Source: Leucobacter soli (GTDB taxonomy: Bacteria > Actinomycetota > Actinomycetes > Actinomycetales > Microbacteriaceae). From it: DNA of 64,000 bases. The stretch covers positions 1-64,000 of the forward strand of contig NZ_CAJVAP010000006.1 of the NCBI RefSeq assembly GCF_910593785.1, read 5' to 3'. How positions within the stretch are numbered: position 1 is the stretch's first letter; each line of letters starts with the position of its first letter. This document shows, in pieces, positions 7,814 through 16,854 of the stretch. The notes under the pieces were generated by a model that was given only the letters and a program-made list of their open reading frames with translations, searched no databases and was not told where the DNA came from. A program made the position numbers and the translations under genes.

Positions 7814-9379
7814 ATGAAGACCCCAATCACTCGGCGCGATGCACTGCGCCTGAGCCTGGTGACGGCTACCGGAGTCGCCCTCGGCGGTTCACTGGCGAGC
7901 TGCAGTTCCCCCAGCGGCAGCGGTGCCGGCGGAGAAGGCGGCAGCGGCGGCATCCTGCGGTTCGCACTGACCGATTCCGGTCAGGGCGAAGTGCTCGATC
8001 CCGCCCTGGTCAAGTACTCGAGCGAGATCATCTACTGCGGGCAGATCTACGACTCGCTCACGAGAAGCGACGCGAACTTCCAGGTGCAGCCTTCGCTCGC
8101 CACCGACTGGGAGGCCAACGACGACGGGACCGAGTGGACGTTCCACCTGCGTGAGGGCGTCGTGTTCCACGACGGTTCCCCGTTCACTGCCAACGACGTC
8201 GCCTTCTCGGTCACGCGCATCCTCGACCCCGCGCTCGGTTCGCAGTCCTACGCCCGTCTCGCTCCGAGCATGGACCCCGAGGGCGTCACCGTGGTCGATG
8301 ACCACACGATCACCTTCACCCTCAAGCGACCCGACTCGCTGCTCCCGAACGCGCTGTCGGAGCGGTCGTGCAAGATCGTCAAGGACGGCACGGAGGAGTT
8401 CACCGTCGAGACCGCGGTCGGCACCGGCCCGTTCAAGATCACCTCGTGGACTCCGGGCCAGCAGTGGGAGCTCGCGAAGAACGAGGACTACTGGGAGGCG
8501 GGCCTCCCCTACCTCGACGGCGTGAAGGCCGTTGTGCTCGCCGAGCAGGCGACGAAGCTGCAGTCCCTCCGTTCCGGCCAGTTCGACATCGTGGATGCGA
8601 TCGGGTTCACCTCGGCCGCTCAGGTCGAGGGCGACGAGAAGGTCGCGCTCGTGTCGATGGAGAACCGGTCGTGCTGGACGTTCGCCATGGACACGCGGAT
8701 GGCGCCGTTCAACGAGGATCCGCGCATCGCGCAGGCCATGAAGCTCGCGCAGGATCGCGACCTGATGGTGCAGACCGCCTTCCTTGGCTTCGGCACCACC
8801 ACCGCGGATGTTCCTGTTGCGTCGGAGTCGCCCTTCTACCCGAGCAGCCTCGACGGATCGCAGAACATCGAGAAGGCCAAGGAGCTGCTTGCCGAGGCCG
8901 GCTACCCCGACGGCATCGACATCGAGCTGAACACGACCGCTGAGAGCGCAGGCATGCTCGACATCGCGACGACGCTGCAAGAGGTCGTGAAGCCCGCGGG
9001 CATCCGCATCCAAATCAAGCAGCACTCGGGTGCGGCCTACTGGGACAACGCGTACCGCAAGACCGCGATGTTCCAGGACTACATCAACGCGCGCCACCCG
9101 GTGGACATGCTGACGCTCTTCTACGTCAGCGACGCCGATCTCAACTACACGGGCATTCAGGATGCCGAGCTCGATGCCCTCGTGGCGGAGGTGCTCGCGA
9201 CGCCCGACGAAGAGGCGCGGACGCCCATCATCCAGCAGGCGATGGAACGCGTCGCGAGCGAGTTCTCGTACGCCATGCCGGCTTTCTCGTCGGCGACGTG
9301 GGCGACCGGGACCAATGTGAACGGTCTGGAGCTCAGCAACACGGATATGGCGGTCTTCAAGGAGATTCGTCTTTCGTAG
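7814..9379 (+). CDS. Peptide/amino-compound ABC importer, binding lipoprotein (SBP family 5)
   Basis: A 521-residue extracellular solute-binding protein of family 5 (DppA/OppA/NikA type). The N-terminus has a twin-arginine motif (RRDALRLS) and a lipobox with the lipidated cysteine at C30 (SLASC), so it is probably exported folded and anchored outside the membrane. Family hallmarks include the DSLTR and FTANDVAFSVTRILDP segments. GGGAGTAAG precedes the ATG. It heads a full importer: two permeases and a fused double ATPase follow. Family 5 proteins bind di- and oligopeptides but also opines, glutathione, nickel chelates and other amino-linked compounds. The co-clustered oxidase, racemase and CoA genes suggest a catabolic substrate. 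Confidence 0.92.
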   Translation: MKTPITRRDALRLSLVTATGVALGGSLASCSSPSGSGAGGEGGSGGILRFALTDSGQGEVLDPALVKYSSEIIYCGQIYDSLTRSDANFQVQPSLATDWEANDDGTEWTFHLREGVVFHDGSPFTANDVAFSVTRILDPALGSQSYARLAPSMDPEGVTVVDDHTITFTLKRPDSLLPNALSERSCKIVKDGTEEFTVETAVGTGPFKITSWTPGQQWELAKNEDYWEAGLPYLDGVKAVVLAEQATKLQSLRSGQFDIVDAIGFTSAAQVEGDEKVALVSMENRSCWTFAMDTRMAPFNEDPRIAQAMKLAQDRDLMVQTAFLGFGTTTADVPVASESPFYPSSLDGSQNIEKAKELLAEAGYPDGIDIELNTTAESAGMLDIATTLQEVVKPAGIRIQIKQHSGAAYWDNAYRKTAMFQDYINARHPVDMLTLFYVSDADLNYTGIQDAELDALVAEVLATPDEEARTPIIQQAMERVASEFSYAMPAFSSATWATGTNVNGLELSNTDMAVFKEIRLS

Positions 9380-9416
9380 GCGAGTGCCGTCCAGTGGGTA
9401 GACGAAGGATTGTGGT

Positions 9417-10427
9417 GTGACGACGACGTCAACGGTCGCGAAAACAGGCTCCCGAAGCGGGAGCGTGTGGCGAACGACGGTGAAGGTCTCGCAGCAGCTG
9501 GGAAGCATGCTGCTGACCCTGCTGATCATTTCCATGCTGGCCTTCTTCGGCACGAGCGGCTCCGGCGAGAACGTCGCCCGGAGCGTGCTCGGCCGTGAGG
9601 CGACTCAGCTGCAACTCGACGCCTACATCGCGGAGCACTCACTGGACGACCCGCTGATCGTGAGATATGGAAGGTGGCTGGGTTCGTTCGTTCTCGGCGA
9701 TTGGGGCGTCTCGCCCCAATCGCAGAGACCGGTGATCAACGATATCTGGCCCCGGGCCGAGAACACGCTGATCCTGGCGTTGGTCGCCATGGTGATCGCC
9801 ACCGTCATAGGGCTCCTGGCCAGCGTCTACATGGCCCAGCGGATCGGCAAGCCGGCCGACACCGCTCTTCTCACGACCTCGATCGTGATCGCCTCGATGC
9901 CCGAGTTCGTGGTCGCCTTCGGCCTGGTCATGATCTTCGGGGTCTGGCTCGGCTGGCTCCCGGTCGACTCGACCGCGGTCATATACGGAACGCCGCCGGA
10001 GGTGGCGAGGGCCTACATATTGCCGGCGCTCGCACTGGCTCTGACGGTGATCCCGTATGTGCTCCGCGTCGGCCGCGTGGCAATGGCCGAGACGCTGATG
10101 GAACCGTATGCGCGCTCGGCCATCCTGCAGGGGTTGAGCAGGAGGCGAGTGCTCTGGATCAACGTGCTCCCCAACGCCAGCGGTCCGATCATCAACGCCA
10201 TCAGCCTCAACCTGGTCTATGTGCTCGGCGGAGTCATCATCGTCGAGAACGTGTTCGGTTTCCCGGGCATCGGCCAGGCCCTCGTGGCTGCGATCAACAG
10301 CAAGGACACCAACTCGGTCTTGGCGATCACGATGCTGCTCGGCATCCTGTTCATTCTGCTGAATCTGTTGACCGATTTCGTGGCCGTTCTCGCAAACCCG
10401 CGCTCGCGGAACGGAGGCAAGCGATGA
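9417..10427 (+). CDS. ABC importer permease, DppB type
   Basis: A 336-residue inner-membrane permease of the oligopeptide/dipeptide type with about six membrane segments. The EAA-type cytoplasmic loop that contacts the ATPase is seen around residues 220-250 (YARSAILQGLSRRRVLW). GTG start with GAAGGA 6 bases upstream. It lies 37 bases after the binding protein and overlaps the next permease by 4 bases (ATGA), indicating translational coupling. It forms a heterodimeric channel with the following gene product. Confidence 0.92.
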   Translation: MTTTSTVAKTGSRSGSVWRTTVKVSQQLGSMLLTLLIISMLAFFGTSGSGENVARSVLGREATQLQLDAYIAEHSLDDPLIVRYGRWLGSFVLGDWGVSPQSQRPVINDIWPRAENTLILALVAMVIATVIGLLASVYMAQRIGKPADTALLTTSIVIASMPEFVVAFGLVMIFGVWLGWLPVDSTAVIYGTPPEVARAYILPALALALTVIPYVLRVGRVAMAETLMEPYARSAILQGLSRRRVLWINVLPNASGPIINAISLNLVYVLGGVIIVENVFGFPGIGQALVAAINSKDTNSVLAITMLLGILFILLNLLTDFVAVLANPRSRNGGKR

Positions 10428-11329
10428 CTGCACCGGTGAATCTGCCCAACAACCCCACTGTTCCGATCAAGGTGGTGCGGCCCACGAAGCCGAAATCCAT
10501 CCTCCGCCGTATGGCGCGGACGTGGCAGGGGCGCGTGGGGATGCTGCTCGGCGCCTTCATCCTGGCGCTCATCTTCCTGGGGCCGTTCTTCGCCCCCTAC
10601 GACCCCCAGGCGCTGGCGGTCGGGAGCCCGCTGGAAGGGCCCAGCGCGAAGCACTGGCTCGGCACCGACAACCTGGGCCGCGATGTGCTCAGCCGGCTGA
10701 TGAACGGCGGGGTCAACATCATCCTGCTGCCGGTCATCATCGTGCTTCTCAGCTTCTTGATCGGGGGCGTGCCGGGCATCATCGCGGGGTACAAGCGCGG
10801 TGCGTTCGACACCATCGTCACTCGGGTGTTCGACATTCTGCTGACGCTCCCCCCGCTGCTCGTCGTGATGATCATCATCGCCTCGTTCGGCAACAACCCG
10901 ATCGTGCTGGTGGTCAGCGTGAGTCTGGTGTTCGCCCCTCGTGTGGGGCGCCTGGCCCGAGCCTCGACGCATCAGGTGGTGGTGCGCGACTACATCCAGG
11001 CGGCCGAGGCGCGGGGAGAATCCCTGGGCTCCGTGCTCTTCCGCGAGGTGATGCCGAACATCGCAGGCCCCATGATCGCCGACACCGCACTGCGCCTCAC
11101 CTACGCGGTCGTCTTCGTGGCCTCCCTCAACTTCCTCGGGCTCGGCGAACAGCCTCCGTCGTCCGACTGGGGTCTGGCCGTGTCGGCAGGGCGAGAGTAT
11201 GTGATGGCGCAACCCTGGGCCGTAGTGGCCCCCGCCGCCGCGATCGCCGTGCTTTCCCTTTCAATCAATCTCGTCGCCGAAGCGCTCACGCGCGAAGTGG
11301 TGCGCACGCCGGAGGGGGCATCGCTGTGA
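10424..11329 (+). CDS. ABC importer permease, DppC type
   Basis: A 301-residue permease. It has the N-terminal cytoplasmic segment and first helix typical of DppC/OppC, the diagnostic HWLGTDNLGRDVLSRL motif (about residues 77-92), and the C-terminal EAA loop (YIQAAEARGESL). The ATG at 10424 overlaps the previous stop and has ACGGAGG upstream; upstream in-frame codons belong to a shadow of the neighbouring gene. It overlaps the ATPase start by 4 bases (GTGA). It pairs with the preceding DppB-type protein. Confidence 0.92.
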   Translation: MTAPVNLPNNPTVPIKVVRPTKPKSILRRMARTWQGRVGMLLGAFILALIFLGPFFAPYDPQALAVGSPLEGPSAKHWLGTDNLGRDVLSRLMNGGVNIILLPVIIVLLSFLIGGVPGIIAGYKRGAFDTIVTRVFDILLTLPPLLVVMIIIASFGNNPIVLVVSVSLVFAPRVGRLARASTHQVVVRDYIQAAEARGESLGSVLFREVMPNIAGPMIADTALRLTYAVVFVASLNFLGLGEQPPSSDWGLAVSAGREYVMAQPWAVVAPAAAIAVLSLSINLVAEALTREVVRTPEGASL

Positions 11330-13125
11330 ACACGGTCCTCGATATCAGGAATCTATCGCTCGCCTACTCGATCGAGGACGGCCTGCGGCACGTTGTTCGG
11401 GATGCCTCTATCTCGGTCGAAGCGGGAACGGTCATAGGCCTCGCGGGGGAGTCGGGCTGCGGCAAGAGCACCCTGGCCCTCGCCGCGCTCGGTTACGGCA
11501 AACCCGGTGTGAAAGTCGTCGGTGGTGAGGTGCTCTTCCAGGGGAAGAACCTGATCGAGCTCCCCCGCCCAGAGCTCCGCAAGCTCTGGGGCCCGGGTCT
11601 CGCTTATGTGCCGCAGGGCCTGTCGAACGCACTCAACCCTGCCCAGAGGATCGGGCGGCAGCTGACGATCGCGATCAGGCAGCACATGAAGGATCTCTCG
11701 AAGGAGGAGCTCCAGGAGCGGGTGACCCGGCTCATCGCGAGCGTCGGGATCCCGGAGCCGGAGCAGGCGCGGAATCGCTACCCGCACCAGTTCAGCGGCG
11801 GCCAGCAGCAGCGCCTCGGCCTGGCCCTGGCGATCTCCTGCGACCCGGAGCTGCTCATCCTCGACGAGCCGACCACCGGTGTCGACGTCTCCTCGCAGGT
11901 CGAGATCATGCGGCTGCTGCGCAACCTGGTCTCCGAGAGCGGCATGTCGGCGATCTTCGTGAGCCACGACCTGGCGGCCCTGAGCGGACTCGCCGACTCC
12001 CTGGCGATCATGTACGCGGGCGAGATCGTCGAGTCGGGCCCGACTCGGCAGGTGATTGACAACCCCGCCCACCCTTACACCCGCGCACTGCTGTGGGCCG
12101 CGCCGCGCTCCGACGCCAGCATGCCGATCGGCATCCCGGGAGTGCCGCCGGTCGGCATCGTCGAGGGCGAGTGCGCGTTCGCGGCGCGCTGCTCTCTCGC
12201 GACCGCCGCGTGCCGGGATGGGAAGCCGGCGCTCGTCGATGTGGGAGCGCGTCAGTCCGCCCGATGCATACGCACGGCCGAGGTGCAGTCGCTCGTGCAA
12301 CCGACGAGGGTCGCCCACAAGGCGGTGTCGGCCGTGGAGCACCGGCTGCTCGACGTCTCCTCGCTGTCGTGCACCTACGAGAACGGCGGCCGATCGGTTC
12401 AGGCGGTGTCCGATATCTCGTTCTCGCTCGACCGCGGCAAGACGCTCGGCATCATCGGCGAGTCGGGGAGCGGCAAGAGCACGCTCATCCGCACCGTCGC
12501 CGGCCTGCACAGTGCGGCGAGCGGCACCATCCGCCTGGAATCCGACGCTCTCCAAGACTCGGTGAACCAGCGGACCCTGGCGCAGCGCCAGGAGATCCAG
12601 CTGGTCTTCCAGGACCCCGACACCTCGCTCAACCCGCGTCACACGGTCGGGACGCTGGTCGGGCGCCCGCTCGACGTCTACCGGTCGGGCCTCTCGGCGA
12701 AGGAGCGCCGGCTCGAGATCTCGCGTCTGCTCGATTCCGTGCTGCTCTCGCCCGAGTTCGCGAGCCGCTACCCGCACGAGCTCTCCGGCGGTCAGCGCCA
12801 GCGAGTGGCGCTCGCCCGGGCATTCGCGGCGAAGCCGAAGCTGCTGCTGTGCGATGAGGTGACCGCTGCGCTCGACGTCTCGGTTCAGGCCTCGGTGCTC
12901 GAGCTCATCGCAGACCTATCGGCCAACACGGGAACATCGGTCATCTTCGTCAGCCACGATCTCGACATCGTGCGGGCCATCGCAGACGACGTGATGGTGC
13001 TGAAGAACGGGATCTGCTGCGAGTACAACTCCGCCGAGGCGGTCTTCTCGCGCCCCGAGCACCCCTACACGCAGGAGCTGATGGCGGCCACGACGGAGAT
13101 GCATCGGCTCGAGGCCGCAAGTTAG
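11326..13125 (+). CDS. Fused double ABC ATPase (DppD-DppF type)
   Basis: A 599-residue protein carrying both ATPases of the peptide importer in one chain. Domain 1 (about 1-320) has Walker A GESGCGKST, signature [12 protein letters not shown], Walker B LLILDEPTTG, and the C-terminal Cys-containing oligopeptide-transport extension (CAFAARCS). Domain 2 (about 340-599) has Walker A GESGSGKST, signature LSGGQRQRVALA and Walker B LLLCDEVTAAL. In many bacteria DppD and DppF are separate genes; fusions also occur. Start is GTG, overlapping the permease stop. It energises uptake with the two permeases. Only domain 1 clearly shows the C-terminal extension. Confidence 0.92.
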   Translation: MNTVLDIRNLSLAYSIEDGLRHVVRDASISVEAGTVIGLAGESGCGKSTLALAALGYGKPGVKVVGGEVLFQGKNLIELPRPELRKLWGPGLAYVPQGLSNALNPAQRIGRQLTIAIRQHMKDLSKEELQERVTRLIASVGIPEPEQARNRYPHQFSGGQQQRLGLALAISCDPELLILDEPTTGVDVSSQVEIMRLLRNLVSESGMSAIFVSHDLAALSGLADSLAIMYAGEIVESGPTRQVIDNPAHPYTRALLWAAPRSDASMPIGIPGVPPVGIVEGECAFAARCSLATAACRDGKPALVDVGARQSARCIRTAEVQSLVQPTRVAHKAVSAVEHRLLDVSSLSCTYENGGRSVQAVSDISFSLDRGKTLGIIGESGSGKSTLIRTVAGLHSAASGTIRLESDALQDSVNQRTLAQRQEIQLVFQDPDTSLNPRHTVGTLVGRPLDVYRSGLSAKERRLEISRLLDSVLLSPEFASRYPHELSGGQRQRVALARAFAAKPKLLLCDEVTAALDVSVQASVLELIADLSANTGTSVIFVSHDLDIVRAIADDVMVLKNGICCEYNSAEAVFSRPEHPYTQELMAATTEMHRLEAAS

Positions 13126-13193
13126 TCCACCGGGCATCCCCGATGCGCCGGTCGAAAGTTCACAGATAACAACAGATAGCTCACTAGGAGTAA

Positions 13194-13979
13194 ATGATGA
13201 CACGCATCTGCTTCCTCAATCCTTTCTGCGGGGATAGGGCGGATTCACTGATCGAGGAGACCGTTTCGCCCTACCTGCGCAACGGCACCACAGTCGACGT
13301 CTGGCATCACAAGACCGGGCCCGACTTCCCCGATTACTACGTCTCCAAGCACCTCACCGAGGTCGAGATCATGCGTTCCGCCGTGGCCGCCGAGCGGGCG
13401 GGCTACGATGCCTTCGTAATCGGATGCTCCTACGATCCCGGGCTGACGCAGTGCCGTGAGCTCGTCAACATCCCGGTGGTCGGGCCGCTCGAGTCTTCGA
13501 CCGCGCTGGCCCGATCGTTCGGGCACAGATACTCGGTGCTCACCGACCACCACAAGGCGGTGCCCGAGCTCGAGGATCGGCTGCGCGTCTACGGCACGTC
13601 CGCGAACTGCCGCTCGGTGCGAGCCATCGACTGGTTCGGATCGGACATGCTGCTCGACCTCGACGCGGTCGCCGACGATGCGAGGGCGAAGGCCGACGAG
13701 GTGGCCGAGCGGGACGGCGCGGAGGCGATCATCTGGGGCTGCACCCTGATCGCTGCCGCCTACGAGCGGGCGGTGCTGCAGGGCAGGCCGGAGACCTCCC
13801 AGGTCGCGATCATCAACCCCAACGTCGTCGCGGTGAAGGTCGCCGAGATGTTCGCCGACATGCAGGCCGTCGGCCAGTACCGGATGTCGCGCAAGAGCTA
13901 CTACCAGCCGCAGAGCCACCACGATCAGGAGAGCGCCGACCAGATCGCCGCGCTGCTCGGCGTGGATCCGGTGATCTGA
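13194..13979 (+). CDS. Asp/Glu/hydantoin racemase-family protein
   Basis: A 261-residue cofactor-independent racemase-like protein. Two cysteines lie in the expected places: VIGCSYDPGL (C near residue 79) and IWGCTLIA (C near residue 183). They would act as the acid/base pair that removes and returns the alpha proton. Family members racemise aspartate, glutamate, hydantoins or maleate/arylmalonate-type compounds. Two ATG codons at 13194 and 13197 follow TAGGAG. Its place between the importer and the aldehyde dehydrogenase suggests it converts one enantiomer of the imported compound into the form used by the oxidase. The C-terminus (RMSRKSYYQPQ and beyond) extends past the core. Confidence 0.82.
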   Translation: MMTRICFLNPFCGDRADSLIEETVSPYLRNGTTVDVWHHKTGPDFPDYYVSKHLTEVEIMRSAVAAERAGYDAFVIGCSYDPGLTQCRELVNIPVVGPLESSTALARSFGHRYSVLTDHHKAVPELEDRLRVYGTSANCRSVRAIDWFGSDMLLDLDAVADDARAKADEVAERDGAEAIIWGCTLIAAAYERAVLQGRPETSQVAIINPNVVAVKVAEMFADMQAVGQYRMSRKSYYQPQSHHDQESADQIAALLGVDPVI

Positions 13980-14010
13980 GTTCTACAAGTAGAGGTGTGA
14001 GGAGAATCAA

Positions 14011-15480
14011 GTGTTGACGAAGCAGAATTGGGTCGAGCGCGCTGAGAACGTCGAGGTGGAGTGGCGCGCGTTCATCGACGGCTCCTATGTCGAAGCGCAG
14101 TCGGGGAAGACCCGGGAGAAGATCAATCCGGCCGACGGCTCGGTGCTCGCGAACGTTGCCGACTGCGAGGCGGCGGATGTCGACCTCGCCGTCGCCGCAG
14201 CTCGCAAGGCGTTCGAATCCGGTGAGTGGGCCGAGAGCGGTCCCCGCCATCGCCGGGAGGTGCTGGTCGCGTTCGCCGACCTCATCGTGGCGCACACGGA
14301 GGAGCTGGCGCTGCTCATCACCCTCGACATGGGCAAGCCCATCAGCGACTCGATCGGCGAGGTCGGGTCGTCGGCCCGGGCGGTGCGCTTCTACGCCGAA
14401 GCCATCGACAAGGTGGCCGGCCAGGTGATGCCGACCGAGCCGGAGTTCGTGACCCTGGTGACGAAGGAGGCCGCCGGTGTCGCGGCCTGCATCACCCCGT
14501 GGAACTACCCGCTCAGCCAGGTCTGCCAAAAGATCGCACCCGCGCTGGCCGTCGGCAACTCGGTGCTGCTGAAGCCCTCGGAGCGCGCCCCGCTCGTGGC
14601 CATCCGGCTGGCCGCGCTCGCCGCCGAGGCGGGCATCCCCGCAGGTGTGCTGAACGTGCTGCCCGGGCTCGGCTCGACCGCCGGCCAGGCGATCTCGCTG
14701 CACATGGATGTCGACAAGATCAGCTTCACCGGGTCGACCGGTGTGGGCAAGAAACTGTTGCAGGCCGCAGGGCAGTCGAACCTCAAGTCCGTGTCGCTGG
14801 AGTGCGGCGGCAAGTCGCCGAACATCGTCCACAGGGACGCGCGCGGTCTCGAGGAGGTCGCGAAGGTCGCCGCCGAGGTCGCCTTCGTCAATCAGGGCGA
14901 GATGTGCAACGCCGGCACCCGCCTGCTGGTGCACGAGGACATCTATGACGAGTTCATGGGGCACCTGGCCGCCGCCTCGCAGGGATGGCTGCCCGGGGAT
15001 CCACTGGACCCGACGGCGAAGACGGGGGCCATGGTCGACGCGGCGCATGTGGCCGCCGTGTCGTCGTACGTCGAGTCGGGGCTCAGCGAGGGCGCGAAGA
15101 TCGTGGTCGGCGGCAAGTCGGAGGGGAACTACTTCGAGCCGACCATCTTCGAGGGCGTGAGCAATTCCATGCGCATCGCCTCCGAGGAGATCTTCGGCCC
15201 GGTGCTGAGCGTGATCAAGTACTCGTCGCTCGACGAGGCGATCCGGATCGCAAACGACACCCAGTACGGCCTCGCGGCCGCCATCTGGACGACCGACCTC
15301 CACACGGCCCACAGCGCTTCGCGGAAGCTGCGCGCAGGCGTCGTCTATGTGAACTGCTACGACGTCGCCGAGATGTCGACCCCGTTCGGCGGGTTCAAGC
15401 AGTCCGGCCTGGGGCGCGAGAAGTCGCTGATGGCGATGGAAGAGTTCAGCGAGACCAAGTCGACCTGGATCAAGTTCTGA
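14011..15480 (+). CDS. NAD(P)-dependent aldehyde dehydrogenase
   Basis: A 489-residue aldehyde dehydrogenase close to betaine/aminoaldehyde and semialdehyde dehydrogenases. Seen are the cofactor-binding PWNYPL segment, FTGSTGVGKK, the general base E264 in LECGGKSPN, and the nucleophile C299 in NQGEMCNAGTR. It would oxidise the aldehyde released by the FAD enzyme to an acid. GTG start with GAGGAG 6 bases upstream. It ends just before a stem-loop and a 172-base gap. Confidence 0.9.
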   Translation: MLTKQNWVERAENVEVEWRAFIDGSYVEAQSGKTREKINPADGSVLANVADCEAADVDLAVAAARKAFESGEWAESGPRHRREVLVAFADLIVAHTEELALLITLDMGKPISDSIGEVGSSARAVRFYAEAIDKVAGQVMPTEPEFVTLVTKEAAGVAACITPWNYPLSQVCQKIAPALAVGNSVLLKPSERAPLVAIRLAALAAEAGIPAGVLNVLPGLGSTAGQAISLHMDVDKISFTGSTGVGKKLLQAAGQSNLKSVSLECGGKSPNIVHRDARGLEEVAKVAAEVAFVNQGEMCNAGTRLLVHEDIYDEFMGHLAAASQGWLPGDPLDPTAKTGAMVDAAHVAAVSSYVESGLSEGAKIVVGGKSEGNYFEPTIFEGVSNSMRIASEEIFGPVLSVIKYSSLDEAIRIANDTQYGLAAAIWTTDLHTAHSASRKLRAGVVYVNCYDVAEMSTPFGGFKQSGLGREKSLMAMEEFSETKSTWIKF

Positions 15481-15484
15481 TCTG

Positions 15485-15522
15485 CGGGGCTCGCTCGATC
15501 CGAAAGCCTAGAACGAGCCCCG
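15485..15522 (+). terminator. Stem-loop after aldehyde dehydrogenase
   Basis: CGGGGCTCG (15485-15493) pairs perfectly with CGAGCCCCG (15514-15522) across a 20-base loop, 4 bases after the stop codon. There is no T-run, so it may be a weak terminator or an mRNA 3'-end stabiliser between two parts of the cluster. Confidence 0.45.
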
Positions 15523-15543
15523 GGCGACGCGGCTGTCGCGAGA

Positions 15544-15583
15544 GGAGGCGGAGCGTATTGCGGTTGTCATGCGCTTCGCCTCC
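15544..15583 (+). promoter_or_regulatory. 12-bp inverted repeat upstream of thiolase
   Basis: GGAGGCGGAGCG (15544-15555) and CGCTTCGCCTCC (15572-15583) match at 11 of 12 pairs around 16 bases. It lies 69 bases before the thiolase start and could be an operator or a leader structure. Confidence 0.35.
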
Positions 15584-15652
15584 CACCCCAAGCATCGAAT
15601 GTGCGGCTGCCGGCCCTCGGAGTCGTTCGGCAAGGAAGTGAGTAGGAGAAGC

Positions 15653-16852
15653 ATGCCAGAGGCATTTCTTGTAGAGGGAGTGCGCACCGCTGTCGGCCGC
15701 TACGGAGGCGCGCTCGCGACGGTTCGACCCGACGATCTCGCGGCGCTCGTGCTGGGCGAGATCGTGGAGCGTTCCGGCGTGCCGGCCGACGCCCTCGACG
15801 AGGTCGTGTTCGGCGCGGCCAATCAGGCTGGAGAAGACAACCGCAACGTCGCGCGAATGGCCGTGCTGCTCGCCGGGCTCCCCGATACGCTCCCCGCCTA
15901 CACGGTGAACCGGCTCTGCGCGTCGGGCATGACCGCGGTGTCGAGCGCGTCGCAGGCGATCCGAGCGGGAGACGCGGACCTCGTCGTCGCCGGCGGTGTC
16001 GAATCGATGACGCGCGCGCCCTGGGTGCAGGAGAAGCCGGGCAAGGCCTGGTCGAAGCCGGGCAACCAGTTCGACACCTCGATCGGCTGGCGATTCGTCA
16101 ACCCGACCCTGGCCGCCCGCGAGAAGGCCACCATCTCGATGCCCGAGACGGCCGAAGAGGTGGCGCGTCTCGACGGCATCAGCAGGGAGGACGCCGACGA
16201 GTTCGCGGTGCACAGCCACGCCCGCGCTGCCGCGGCGATCGAAGCCGGGCGCTTCGAGCGCGAGATCGTTCCGGTGACCGTGGACCTCGGTCGGGGCAAG
16301 CAGAGCGTCGTCTCGGTCGACGAGGGCCCCCGGCCGGGAACGTCGCGCGAGGTGCTCGCCGGCCTCCGCCCGGTCGTCCCGGGCGGATCCGTGGTGACTG
16401 CGGGCAACGCCTCCTCGCTGAACGACGGTGCGAGCGCGCTGCTGCTCGCGAGCGGCGAAGCGGTCGAACGGTACGGTCTCGCCCCGCGCGCGCGCATCGT
16501 CACGAGCGTGTCGGCCGGCCTGGCGCCCGAGATCATGGGCCTCGGCCCGGTTCCGGCGACCGAGAAGGCGCTGCAGAGATCCGGGCTCTCGGTCGACGAC
16601 ATCGGCTCGATCGAGTTGAACGAGGCATTCGCGACTCAGTCGCTCGCCTGCATCCGGAGGCTCGGCCTCGACCCCGAGCGCGTGAACGCCGACGGCGGCG
16701 CCATCGCCCTGGGGCATCCGCTCGGATCGTCGGGCTCCCGGCTGCTGGTCACCCTGCTCGGGCGCATGGAGCGCGAAGACAGCCGCTACGGCCTCGCCAC
16801 CATGTGCGTCGGCGTCGGGCAGGGTACCGCCACGATCATCGAGCGGGTGTGA
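15653..16852 (+). CDS. Thiolase (acyl-CoA acyltransferase)
   Basis: A 399-residue thiolase. The acyl-carrying cysteine is C89 in NRLCASGM, the general bases are H355 in ALGHPLG and C385 in TMCVGVGQG. It would release acetyl-CoA (or another short acyl-CoA) from a 3-ketoacyl-CoA, as the last step of the cluster's beta-oxidation-like route. AGGAG lies 4 bases before the ATG at 15653. It is followed 2 bases later by an enoyl-CoA hydratase and then a hydroxyacyl-CoA dehydrogenase, giving an almost complete degradation set. No acyl-CoA dehydrogenase is present in the cluster. Confidence 0.93.
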   Translation: MPEAFLVEGVRTAVGRYGGALATVRPDDLAALVLGEIVERSGVPADALDEVVFGAANQAGEDNRNVARMAVLLAGLPDTLPAYTVNRLCASGMTAVSSASQAIRAGDADLVVAGGVESMTRAPWVQEKPGKAWSKPGNQFDTSIGWRFVNPTLAAREKATISMPETAEEVARLDGISREDADEFAVHSHARAAAAIEAGRFEREIVPVTVDLGRGKQSVVSVDEGPRPGTSREVLAGLRPVVPGGSVVTAGNASSLNDGASALLLASGEAVERYGLAPRARIVTSVSAGLAPEIMGLGPVPATEKALQRSGLSVDDIGSIELNEAFATQSLACIRRLGLDPERVNADGGAIALGHPLGSSGSRLLVTLLGRMEREDSRYGLATMCVGVGQGTATIIERV

Positions 16853-16854
16853 TC

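Noticed and set aside
10522-11325. Upstream in-frame extension of the fused ATPase
   Set aside because: The sequence upstream of the GTG at 11326 translates to Arg/Pro-rich shadow of the permease; the ATPase family starts at 11326.
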